A stretch of 50,305 nucleotides of DNA, taken from assembly GCA_004431415.1 (NCBI GenBank), contig QPMI01000356.1:1-50305 (forward strand). The letters run 5' to 3'. The DNA comes from Cyanophora paradoxa (taxonomy: Eukaryota; Glaucocystophyceae; Cyanophorales; Cyanophoraceae). This document shows, one piece after another, positions 10,859-20,112 of this stretch. How positions within the stretch are numbered: the first letter of the stretch is position 1; each line of letters opens with the position of its first letter. A program made the translations under genes and the position numbers. The notes under the pieces are model-generated. The model had not been told where the DNA came from, made no database searches, and saw nothing but the letters and a program-made list of their open reading frames with translations.

Positions 10859-12496
10859 ATGGCGGCCGAATACGACACGATGGTGGGCGTGATCGCCTCC
10901 CTGTTCACGAAGGACGCCGTCGGGCAGCTGGCAGACTACTCGCGCCGCCACGGGGCCGGCGCCCCCAACGGCAAGCGCTTGCGCGCCCTCGAGGTCGGCC
11001 CCGCTCGACCGCAGCTTGCAATTCGCCGCGCCGCGCCGCGCGCTCTGACCAGCTCGCAGGTCGCCGCAGGCACGGGCGCCCTGACCCTCCCGCTCCTCCA
11101 GGTCCGACGGCCCCGGGCCGCCTTTGGCCTCGCCTCGCCTCTTCGCCGGCCCCCTCGATCCCGCCCCCGCAGGCAGGGTACGATGTGGAGGCGACGGACT
11201 TCAGCCCCATGATGCTCGAGCGCCTCCGGGAGAACGTGAAGCGCGTACCCCCGTCCCCCACGGCGGGCCGCGTCCTCAAGGTTGAGGTCAGAGTGGGGCC
11301 CGAGGCCGCGCCGGCCCGATCGGGGCCGCCCTGAGAGGGCGCAGGTTCTAAACGGGGAGCATCTGGGCGCGCACGCGGACGGGTCGTGGGATTTGATCTG
11401 CAGCTCCTTCGGCCTCATATTCTTCGGCGAGCGCCTCAAGGCCCTCCAGGCAGCCCCGTACCCCCTTCCCCGCCCCGTACGCCCCTGATCATGAGGACGG
11501 CGGCAGGGCTTCCTGAAGGCGGTGCGCCCCGGGGGCCTCCTCCTGAACGCCTCCTGGACGCCCCCCTTCGAGTTCCTCACCCTCCTACCCGCCTCCATCA
11601 AGGTAGCCCCGTACCCCCCTTTGTCGAGCCGCGTACCATACCCCTCTCACCTGCTTGCTTCCCTCTCCTCAGCGGGCGTTCCCCGACTTCGCGCTGCCCG
11701 CCCCGACGCCGGACTCCCCGGGGCCCCTCTCCATGGCCGACCCCGCCAAGGTAGCCCCCCGCCTCCCAGGGACGCGCCCCCCCATCAACCCACGTACCCG
11801 CAGGTGGAGGCGGACCTGAAGGCGGCCGGCTGGGTGGACGTCGAGGTGGGTGTCCCCACGCGCCCCGCCCCGCCCGCCCGCCGCTGTACCCCCCAACCCC
11901 CCCGGGGCCCGCCAGGTGAGGAAAGTGTCGCACGAGGTGAAGTGGGCGACGCGGGAGCAGCTCTACAACGTGGCCAAGGACTCCCCCAGTGCGCCATCTG
12001 CCAGCGCAGATCTCAGCAGTTAGCTAGGGGCGGTGCGAGGCTGCGCCGCTGACGCGCCCTGCCGCACGCGCAGTCCTCTACGACGTGCGCGCCGCTCGCC
12101 GGCCCCGCCTCCGGCCTCGACCCACCCTCGAGGGGCGCCGGGGGCCCGGTCTGAGGCGGGCGGGCGGGCGGGGGGGCGGCGGGCGCAGGCGGCGAGGAAG
12201 GCGACGGGCCTGCAGGACGCCGGCGTCATCGTCGTCATGAAGGCGCCCCGCCCCGCCCCGCCCCGCCCCGAGCTCGGAGCCGGCTGCTCATGATCAGCGC
12301 CTCGCGCGCAGGCGCTGCGGGAGGTGATCGAGGAGCGGTACAAGACGGAGCCGATCGTCCTCCCCCAGGTGCCCCGCCCCGCCCCGCCCCGCCTCCCTCG
12401 CCGCCCCCTCCTGGTCATGGGCCCCCTGACGAGCCGCGGGCGTCCGGGGCGCGCGCGCAGCACGCCCTGGTCGCCATCGCCCGCCGCCCTGCCTAG
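10859..12496 (+). CDS. Class I SAM-dependent methyltransferase (UbiE/COQ5-like fold)
   Basis: The spliced protein starts IWDRMAAEYDTMVG, the usual W-x-x-x-A-x-x-YD opening of type-11 methyltransferases. It continues with motif I VAAGTGALTLPLL, AGYDVEATDFSPMMLERLRE (acidic motif II with the SAM ribose-binding D), the WDLICSSFGLIFF motif, GFLKAVRPGGLLLNASWT, and VEADLKAAGWVDVEV near the C-terminus. It ends HALVAIARRPA at 12496. About eleven exons are needed. Two introns, 11450-11506 and 12243-12311, appear to use GC rather than GT donors, because only those joins keep the frame. The ATG at 10859 is the conservative start; an upstream in-frame ATG exists at 10568. The substrate cannot be read from the sequence. 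The fold is certain enough, the specific reaction is not. Confidence 0.8.
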
Positions 12497-12907
12497 GCCT
12501 CGAGGGGGTGCAGGAGGCGAAGGGACGAGAGGGCCCGGCCGCGCGCGTACGGGGCCCTCCTCCCGGCTTTTTTTGAGATTTCGCTTCGTTTCCTTTCTGC
12601 ACGCTTTCTTCTCCGCTACTTTTGATCTATTCGCATACTTTGACTCTTCGCTGTGTAGGATGTGTGCGTAGCTATAGGGTATGGATGTTCCCGAGAATTA
12701 CTTACAGAGCGCCACTATGTACATGGGTTTCAAGCGGGGATGCGGAGAGCTCCACACCAGGGCGCGCACCGCGGCATGGATTGCACTCGGCGGGAGGGGA
12801 TGAGAGCTCGAGGTCGGCGACAGCCTCGGGATCGGCCGGCTGCAGCCGTGGCCGCAGCCGGCGAGGGATCCAGAGGCGGCGGGGCCCGGGGGCCGCGGGG
12901 GCCGGGC
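12497..12907. other. Intergenic region between convergent genes
   Basis: This is the convergent 3' region of the methyltransferase (+) and the MddA-like gene (-). It includes a lower-GC T-rich stretch at about 12565-12650 (GGCTTTTTTTGAGATTTCGC) that may belong to the plus-strand 3' UTR. I see no coding pattern or repeat in it. Confidence 0.4.
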
Positions 12908-14581
12908 TCAGAAGAGGAAGGGGACGAAGGCGGCGACGCGGGAGCGGTACTCCCCATACTGCCCCCCCGCCCCCCCCATGGCCGGGTCAGCATCAATCTC
13001 CGGGAGAGGCCTAGGACGGAAGAGAGGGGCGGGCGCACGGCCGGCCCGAACTTGCGCTCCAGCTTCACGTCCTCCAGCCGGTGCCCTGCCCAGCGCACGT
13101 CAACTCCAACGATCGCGAGCTTGGGGAGGGCCTCGAGGAGGCCCCGGGCGGGGCCCGGGGCACCCCAGGCGATGTAGGCGGTGGCGGAGAGGAGGAAGAA
13201 GAGGCGGCCGTACGTCATCGCCGGCTCCAGCGCCATCTGCCGCGCGCAGAGACCGGGGCCGCGCTCGCGTCGGGTGGGGACCGGAGGCCCCTAAGAGGCC
13301 AGGCCTAGGGCGAGGGGCCGCGATCCGGCCGCGGGGGCCTGACGCCAGCGCCGGGCCAGCGATCGACCGGAACGCGCCTGGAGGAGCATGAGGGAGTACA
13401 TCGGGTGCCTGTAGACCAAAAGAAGGACGGCCCCGGTCAGGCCTCGGTCAGCCCTCGGCCATGAGCTCGGGGCCAGGCCTAGCCCACGCGGTAGAAAGGT
13501 TTGAAATTGCAATTGCACCGGACGAAGCGGAAGAAGCCCGAGGTGATGAGCGAGCGATCGCGGCGCGCCCCGCGGCCCTCGCACATCCCCATCTCGTCCT
13601 GCACGAAGGATTTGATCAGATCAAGCATGCGCATTTCGGAATATTAGATCGCACCTCAGCCTCTTCGGCCGTGAGGAAGAGGCAGGTCGTACCAAAGATC
13701 TCGAGCGGGTCGAAGTGCAGCATGTGGATCTGATCATGAGCAGCGAAATTTGAATGAAGCGGTGCGCGAAATTCGATTCACGAGCTGGCGCGCGGACCGC
13801 GAGGAGCACGATGGCCGTCGTCTTAGCAGCCTCGATGGCGACGGTCGCGGCGGGGCTTTCGCGGAAGTCCCAGAGCGCCCCGGGGCACGAGGCCCAGCAC
13901 GAAGCGACGGTCATCAACTCCACGTTGGAGACTGCAGCAAAGAGGGTCGGGATGACTTGCGGCGGCACGAAGCGCCGCGCGAAAGTCTTCCCGGTGATCT
14001 GCGCCGGATAAAACAGGAATTCGAGTTGAATTCGCAGGAATTTTGCAGCATCTGAGCTGTGCCAGGCTGCAGATTTAATTCGATGCGCATGCACTTCGAT
14101 CCAAACGCACCGAAGCCATGGCCGAGTGCAAGCTGCCGAAGAGCATGAAGATCATGAAATCCCACGCGAAGGCGCCCCCGCAGCTCCACTTCTCGCTGTA
14201 TCTGCAAAGTCGAAGTGCGCGATTGGGATCAAATTCGATAGTCGAATTCGAATTCGGCCGCGCTGTGCGGTTTAAATTTGCGAAAGGGCCAAATCTAGAG
14301 CGCGATCGCGAAATGCGAGCGCACCCGACGCCGGTGCCGCGCGACATGCCCGCGGCGAGCTGCAGCATCTGAGAAGCGACGGGCAGTCGCGTCGACGGCC
14401 CCTGGAGCCCGGTGATCCACCCGAAGCTCCAGACGAACGGGAGTGCACTGAAAGCGATGTTAAAAGGCAGCCAGAACGAGAGTTCGAGGAGCGAGAGCTT
14501 CGTCTTGGCCGAGCGGGCCGCCTTCGAATTCGGCGCGCAGGTCGAGTCGCTCGAGCACACTGCTGTCGTAGATGCGGCCAT
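12908..14581 (-). CDS. MddA/NnrU/ICMT-like multi-pass membrane S-methyltransferase
   Basis: The spliced minus-strand product is hydrophobic and follows the bacterial methanethiol S-methyltransferase (MddA) and isoprenylcysteine-methyltransferase-like layout: LSFWLPFNIAFSALPFVWSF, then WDFMIFMLFGSLHSAMASVR (the LFxxxHSxMA motif), a membrane segment around NVELMTVASCWA, FDPLEIFGTTCLFL, and SGFFRFVR joined in phase to HPMYSLMLLQ (the RHPxY cofactor-binding motif). It finishes with MTYGRLFFLLSATAYIAW, GHRLEDVKLERKFGPA, and YGEYRSRVAAFVPFLF, stop at 12908. The LEExxLxxxFGxxYxxYR ending is the family hallmark. MddA makes dimethyl sulfide from methanethiol; ICMT methylates prenylated proteins. The start is the ATG at 14581 (MAASTTAVCSSD). 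Intron 13237-13377 needs a GC donor. The family is confident. The substrate is inferred, and Z-ISO, another NnrU relative, fits less well. Confidence 0.75.
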
Positions 14582-15501
14582 TTTAGGGCGTGCGCGTGGC
14601 GAAAGGTTTTGAATTCAAGTCTGCGGCGTGCGAGTCCTTGAGCTCGCGATCGTTGCGAGTTGCGAGTAATTATTTTGGGGTCTCGAGCTCGACTCTAGAT
14701 CGATATCTAGATCTAGATCTCGAGCTCTCTAGAAAACTCCCTCGAGCTCGATGTATAAAAAGGCCGAGCTGCCTCGCCTGGCCGCATTCTTCGCCCATCG
14801 CGAGAAAGGTGATCTTTGCTTCCCACCCCCGCGCTGAAGCTGGGATCTAGATCTAAGCGGTAGTCCGCCGGTCCTCGCAGGTCAACACAGCAAAGCTGCG
14901 ACGGCCGCCTCCGCGCGGCCGGGCGCGGCGTGTTCTGGTTCGCTTCGCCCTTAAGCCCGTAGCTATAGGGTAAGTAGACCTAGGTTTCGATCTCGAGCTT
15001 CGGTATTCGATTTCGATTTTCGACGTCACTTGCCTATCTGTCTGAGCCCTTACGATTCGACCGGCGGCCCACTGCTAGCCAAACAGCTACTAGGGCTAGT
15101 CCAAATGTCGTTGGTCGTGTCTGAAATGCAAGTCCTTGATCGCAAGCTCGAATTCACATTCCTCTCTTCGCGAAAAGCCACGTGCAAATGAAATGGGGGA
15201 TCTAGATTTGCGCGAAATACTATATGATATCGATATGCGTCGACGTCGGGTACCGGTCGAGGTCGACGTCGCATCGGATCCCCCTCTAGATCTTCTCCCT
15301 TCGAAAAGTTCCTCTGGATCTATAGAAAGGCCTTTCGCCAGGCGCGATGGTCGAGAGCAGAGGCGCCGACCCTTTCTAGATCGAGATCGCCTCTTCCGAA
15401 TCGAGATGCGACCCAGACAAATCGATCTCACACTCTCTGCCCCAGATATAGCCTGTATTGCCTTGGAACAGGAGGGGAGGGCCTCCGTCGCGGCCTGGCG
15501 A
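14582..15501. other. Upstream/intergenic region with AGATCT-rich DNA, TATA-like site and a dispersed repeat
   Basis: No coding pattern is visible over these 920 bp. The stretch is less GC-rich than the genes and contains repeated CTAGATCT units (about 14692-14722 and 14843-14855), a TATAAAAA sequence at about 14754-14761 on the plus strand, and the 116-bp repeat copy at 15015-15130. It holds the 5' region of the MddA-like gene and the 3' region of the DNAJC21 gene. The TATA-like site points toward no plus-strand gene I can recognise. Confidence 0.4.
15015..15130 (+). repeat. Dispersed 116-bp repeat, copy A
   Basis: From GATTTTCGACGTC to CTGAAATGCA, this matches the reverse complement of 43072-43187 over the full 116 bp. 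I find three differences by eye, each A here against G in the other copy. It lies between genes. No open reading frame or terminal repeat identifies it. Confidence 0.85.
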
Positions 15502-18500
15502 TCACCGCTTCTTCTTGCCGCCGCCGGCCTCGCGCTGCGCCTGCTTGAGGGCCGCCTGCTGCGCCATGTACGCCGCGTACTGGCCGTCGTCGTGATCAGG
15601 GGGTACCAGGGCGGCGCCCTCTGGGGGTACGGGCTCACCTCCGGGGCGAGGGCGTGCCCCGTGACCTTTATGTGCTGGAACATCTTGTTCCGCGAGGGGA
15701 AGGTTTGCCTGCGCGCCCCCGGGGAAAGTAAGAAGAGGAGGGCGGGGGGAAGGACGAGGGAGGGCGTGGGCGCGCCTGCACTTGTTGCAGACCCACTCGG
15801 AGGCCTCGTCGTCGCTGTCTCCGCCCTTCCCCTTCTTCCCCTTCTTGCCCTTGCCCTGGGGCGGCGCCGCCGGGACCGGGGCCGCCGCGGCCGGGGCCGG
15901 GGCCGGGGAGCGGCCCTTGGCCTGCGGCTGCGCCTGGCCCTGGGCCTTGCCCTTGCCCTTCCCCTTGCCCCGCTTGCTCGGCGTCGCCTCCTCGTCGTCC
16001 CCAGCCGGGGCCGGGGCCGGGGCCGGGGCGGAGGGGCCCGGGGCGACCTCCTCGTCCTCGGCCCCCGTAGACTCCTCCCCCGCCTCCTCGCTCGACTCCG
16101 CCTGCCGCTGCGCCGGTTCGAGTCCGGGGCGGGCCCCCGGGGGAGGGGGGGCGGGGCTCGCCTGGGCGCGGGCGGCCTGCTTGGCGGCGGCCTTCTTCTG
16201 GGCCTTCTGCTGCGCCTTGAGCTGCTGGCGGCGGCTCATGAAGTGCGCCGCGAACGCCGCGTCGTCGTCCCCGCCCTGCCGGCGGGGGCGGCGGCGGTGA
16301 GGCGCCGGCGCGCGCCGCCGGGCGAGGGCGCGGCGAGCGGTGAAGTGCGAGGCGAGCTAGGCGCCCTAAGCGAGCTTGGAAGAAGAGAGAGGACGCTGGA
16401 GGCCTTTCGAGGTCTAGCGGGGGCGGGGTGGGGCGGGGCGGGGTGGCTCACGTCCTCTCCTTCCTCCTCCTCCTCCTCCTCCTCGCCCTCGCTCCCGATG
16501 GCTGCCTTCGCGAGCTTGGCCCGCGCCTCCGCCACCACCTCCTCCTCCTCCTCCTCCTCCTCGTCCTCGTCCTCGTCGTCGCTCTCCTCGTCCTCCTCCG
16601 ATTCCTGCGGGGAGATCGGCCGGCGCGCGGTTGGCGGCCCGGCCGTGCTCCCCGCGTACCTCCTCCTCCGACTCCTCCTCGCTCTCCACAGCCGCCGGCG
16701 GCCGGCGCTGCGGTCCCTTGCCGCCCTGCGGCCCCCGCGGGGGCGGCCCCTTGCCCTTGCCTGCAGGCTTCTCCTCTTCCTCCTCCTCCTCCTGGCGCCG
16801 GCTCAGCGCGCAGAGGCCTCCCCCGGGGCGGGCGAGGGCGCACCTCCGCAGAGTCCTCCTCGCTCTCCACCCGCGCGGCCCTCGCCGCGGCGCCCCGCGC
16901 CCGCGCCCGCGCCCCCGCTGCCGCCGCCGCCTCCACCTGCGGTCTTTGGAGTAAGGAAAGCGCCCGCGGGAGTCTCCGGGGCCGGCGAGCGGGCCTCGAT
17001 CTCGTCGGCGCCCTCTTCGGAGGAGGAGGCCCCCGCGCCCTCCGCCTCGTCGCTGTCCAGCGCCACCTCGCGCCGCAGCTGCCCCGGCCCCCGCTCGCCT
17101 CCGGGGTGCGCGTGCGCGGGGGCGGGGGGGCGGGGGGCGGGACCTGCTCGACGCGCTTGACGTGCTGCTTGGACTTCTCGTGGTTCTTCCACTGCTTGTC
17201 CGACTTGAAGCGCTTCCGGCACGCCACGCAGTAGAACTCGTCCGGCTGCCCCGCCCCGTCACGCGGCGCCCCGGCACGGCGCCGGCGACAGCGGGCAGCG
17301 CGCACCTCGTCGTCGTCCTCCTCCTCGCTCTCCTCCTCGTCCGAGTAGCGCGGCGTCCCCTCCTCCTCCTCCTGCTGCGCCGCCCCCGAGACGTTGGGGG
17401 GGCGGGGGAGGGGGCGGTGCGGAGTCCGGGGCACCCGCAGCTCGGCGAGGCGCTCGGCCTGCAGGCGCCTCATCCGCTCCTGCCGCTCCCGCTCCGCCTG
17501 CGCCCCCGCGTCACGCGTGGCTCCCGCGCGCGGGGCGGGGGGCGCGGGCGGGCCTCCTCGCGGCGGGCCTTCTCGGCGGCGAGCTTCTCCTCGCGCTCGC
17601 GCTTCTTCTCCAGCTGGTACTTCATCCACCGCGGGTCCCGCTGCGCCCCGCCGCGTCTGCCGGGCACGGGCGCGGCGGGGCGCGGGCCGGGGGCGCGGCG
17701 CCGGTCACCTTGCGGACGAACTCGACGAGCTCGCGGACGCTCTCGTTGAAGACGCGGCGCTCCTTGTCCCGCTGCGGCGGCCCGGGCCCCGGCGTGGGCG
17801 GGCGCGGGCAGGGCGCGGGGCACAGGGGCACCTCCTTCTTGTTCTCCTTCTCCATGGCGCGGCGGTACTGGCGGTTGGGGGCCTGCGGGGGCGCGTGGGC
17901 GGGGGGAGGTGCGGGCGGGGGCGGGCGGGGGGCGCACGGTGGCGACGTTGTAGGCGTCGCACCAGGCGAAGGACTTGCACGAGCTGAACGCGCTCCAGTG
18001 GTTGTAGAAGGCGTTCACCTGCCGCCCCCCGCCCCGCCCGTGAGGAAGGCCAGGGGGGCGAGACGGGGGGGGGTGGGGGGGGGGGATTGGACCTCGGGGA
18101 AGTCGGAGGTGGACTTGCCGAAGGGCGGGGCGGCGCGGTGGGCGCCCCGCTCGGCGGCCGCCCCCTCCTCCTCGTCGAGCGTCTGAAACACGCGCGCGTA
18201 GACCTGGTAGAAGCCCTGCGGGGGCGTCGCACCCGGAGGCGGCGGCGGCGGGCGGGGGGGCGGGGGGGACCTTGGGCCCGTCCCCGAAGTCGTCGTAGGC
18301 GGAGGAGCGGAAGAACTCCCACAGGCGGACCTTCGTGTCCTCGCCCGTGTGCCCGCCCTCCTCCACGTCGTCTGAAGCCGCCAGAGACCGCCGTCAGGGG
18401 CCGCGCCAGTCGAGGGGGAGCGCGGGGCGGGCCGGCGCACCGCCGCGGAGGATGGCGTCGCGGTGGCTGTCGTACCACGAGCGCTCGTGCGGGTCGCTCA

Positions 18501-18816
18501 GCACCGAGTACCTGCGCGCCGCCCGTCGGCGCGCCGCCGGCGGCGGCTCATGTGAGGCCGGCGAGGGCGCACGCGTGCTGAATCTCCTTGAAGCGGTGGT
18601 GCGCCTCGTCGCTGTTCTCCGGGTTCTTGTCTGCATGGGCAGCGATGTTAGCTCAGCCGCCCGCGGGCTCCGTGCGCCTCGCGGGGCCCGGCGGCGGCGA
18701 TCGAGCGCACCGGGGTGCCAGCGGAGGGACAGCTTCTTGTAGGCGGTGCGGATCTCGTCGTTTGAGGCCTGCCTGCCGACCTCCAGGACCTCGTAGAGGC
18801 ATCGCTCCGGCGCCAT
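15502..18816 (-). CDS. DNAJC21: DNAJC21/Jjj1 homologue: J-domain zinc-finger cochaperone
   Basis: All family landmarks are present in order. The N-terminal J domain reads LYEVLEVGRQASNDEIRTAY, then LSLRWHP, with the HPD aspartate completed across an intron (HP/DKNPENSDEA), and ends YSVLSDPHERSWYDSHR. Then come LWEFFRSSAYDDFGD, GFYQVYARVFQTLDEEE, FGKSTSDFPEV, VNAFYNHWSAFSSCKSFAW, NRQYRRAMEKENKK, ERRVFNESVRELVEFVRK and RDPRWMKYQLEKKR. The first U1-like C2H2 finger is FYCVACRKRFKSDKQWKNHE followed by KSKQH. A long Glu/Arg-rich spacer follows, then a second finger WVCNKCR / FPSRNKMFQHIKVTGH, ending GGGKKKR at 15502. In yeast, Jjj1 stimulates Hsp70 on cytosolic pre-60S particles to recycle Arx1/Alb1. 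The start is the ATG at 18816 (MAPERCLYEV). The spacer is unusually long and acidic. The assignment is secure. Confidence 0.92.
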
Positions 18817-19225
18817 CTCGACCGGCGCTCAAAACTCCGATGGGATTGACTGGCGTCGCTCTTTAGGCTTGCCCGGACCCGTAGATGCGCGGCGAAGCGC
18901 GCGGCGCGCGAGATGCGGCCGATTCCAGGCGGCGCGCGGATCGGGACCTCGGAAGAGCCGAACCGCGGACTTGCACGACTCGGTCAGAGCAAACGCGGGC
19001 GGTCGCGGGCACGTCGCGGCCGTCTCCCCGCGCGCTGAGCGCTTTTTTGGAGGTCCGGGCGTCGATCAGAAGCGCAGCTAACAGCCGGGTGCCGGGACGG
19101 CGCGGCACGCGCGCCGTCCCGCGGGCCGAAAGGCGTGCAAGCGGGCGAGCGGCGGCCAGCAACACAGAGCGCCAGCGGTTTCAGCAGTGCGAGGTGGCGG
19201 CGCCGGCTCGGGACGGCGCGGCACG
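18817..19225. promoter_or_regulatory. Divergent promoter region of two J-protein genes
   Basis: 409 bp separate the starts of the DNAJC21 gene (-) and the small J protein (+). It is GC-rich, with short runs such as CTTTTTTGG near 19041 but no clear TATA element. A shared regulatory region is inferred from the head-to-head arrangement of two chaperone genes. Confidence 0.35.
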
Positions 19226-19953
19226 ATGAAGAACTTGTACAGCATCCTCGGCGTTCCGAGCAGCGCCTCGGCAGACGAGATTCGGCGCGCGTACCTGAAA
19301 CTCGCCAAGGAACACCACCCGGATCTAAACGGCGGCTGCGAGAAGGCAGAGGAGCGCTTCAAGCGCGTGCAAGAAGCGTACGAGGTGCTCGGCGACGCAA
19401 GGAAACGCGCCAACTACGACGGCGCCGGCTCCGGCAGCGCCGGTTTCGGCAGCGGCGGCCAATCGTCGTACGCTGGCGGCGCAGGGGCGCACCGGTCGCA
19501 GCACTCCCACTCGCGCCACCAGTACTACGAAGAGGGCGACGCGTACTCCGAGTCCTTCCGCAGGCGCGCCGGGCCAGCGCTGCTCTTCGCTCGGCAGCTC
19601 ACGCGGGGACAGGTCGCAGAGGCCGTGGCGCAGCTCCGGGGGATTTTGGAGCGGGGGCGGGCCCCGCATCAGCGGGCCGCAGATGGCGGCGGGCGGGGCG
19701 GCCGTTCTCGCGCTGCTCCTCGTGGCGGGGGGGCTCTCCGCGGGGGTAGACGCCCTCTGGGAGCGCAACAACGCCGGCGTGCGCCCTTCCGAGCCTCCCT
19801 GTACCCCCGCGCCGTTCTTCCCTCGACCCCCCCTCGCAGAAGCTGTACAAGCCCGCCGCTCGTGCGACGCCCCCGCCCCGGCCCGCACCGCCCCCCGACA
19901 CCCCCGCCGCCCCCGACCAAGTCTCGGCGCCCTCCCCAGCTCCTCGCTCGTGA
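19226..19953 (+). CDS. Small J-domain protein with one membrane anchor
   Basis: The ATG at 19226 opens a complete type III J domain: NLYSILGVPSSASADEIRRA, YLKLAKEHHPDLNGG with an intact HPD, and RFKRVQEAYEVLGD followed by ARKRANYDG. A Gly/Ser/His-rich linker follows. After the intron that ends GGGCCGCAG, the frame joins to MAAGGAAVLALLLVAGGLSAG, a good single transmembrane helix, then VDALWERNNAG / KLYKPAARATPPPRP and a Pro-rich tail ending APRS at 19953. J proteins stimulate Hsp70 ATPase through HPD. The anchor suggests this one recruits Hsp70 to a membrane, possibly the ER or an organelle, but which one cannot be told. Length is about 190 residues, typical for tail-anchored J proteins. It converges on the aspartic protease gene. 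Confidence 0.8.
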
Positions 19954-20112
19954 GGGCACTCCCTTGTCCATATCCGCGCCGCATCTGTACAGCGCTGCCC
20001 CTGTACGCTGCACTGGAGACCTCATGCCTCTCGCTGTAAATCTGCATATGTTGCAGCTAACTACATGAAACTAAGAGAACAAAGCTAGACTGAAACCTGT
20101 AAACAAACGGAA

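Noticed and set aside
12908-14581. Z-ISO (15-cis-zeta-carotene isomerase), also NnrU-like
   Set aside because: The MTxGxLFF and LExxxLxxxFGxxY patterns and the HPMY context fit MddA/ICMT-type enzymes better than the Z-ISO motifs I know. Not fully excluded.
14754-14761. TATAAAAA as a promoter
   Set aside because: No plus-strand gene can be recognised downstream, and the next gene in either direction is on the minus strand.
16108-16130. tRNA T-arm-like GGTTCGAGTCCGG
   Set aside because: It lies in the DNAJC21 coding sequence (complement encodes GLEPA), and no acceptor stem or D-arm can be built around it.
15136-17160. 674-codon plus-strand frame
   Set aside because: It runs antisense to the secure DNAJC21 gene and is Leu/Arg/Ser-rich in the way expected of the complement of Glu/Lys-rich codons in GC-rich DNA.
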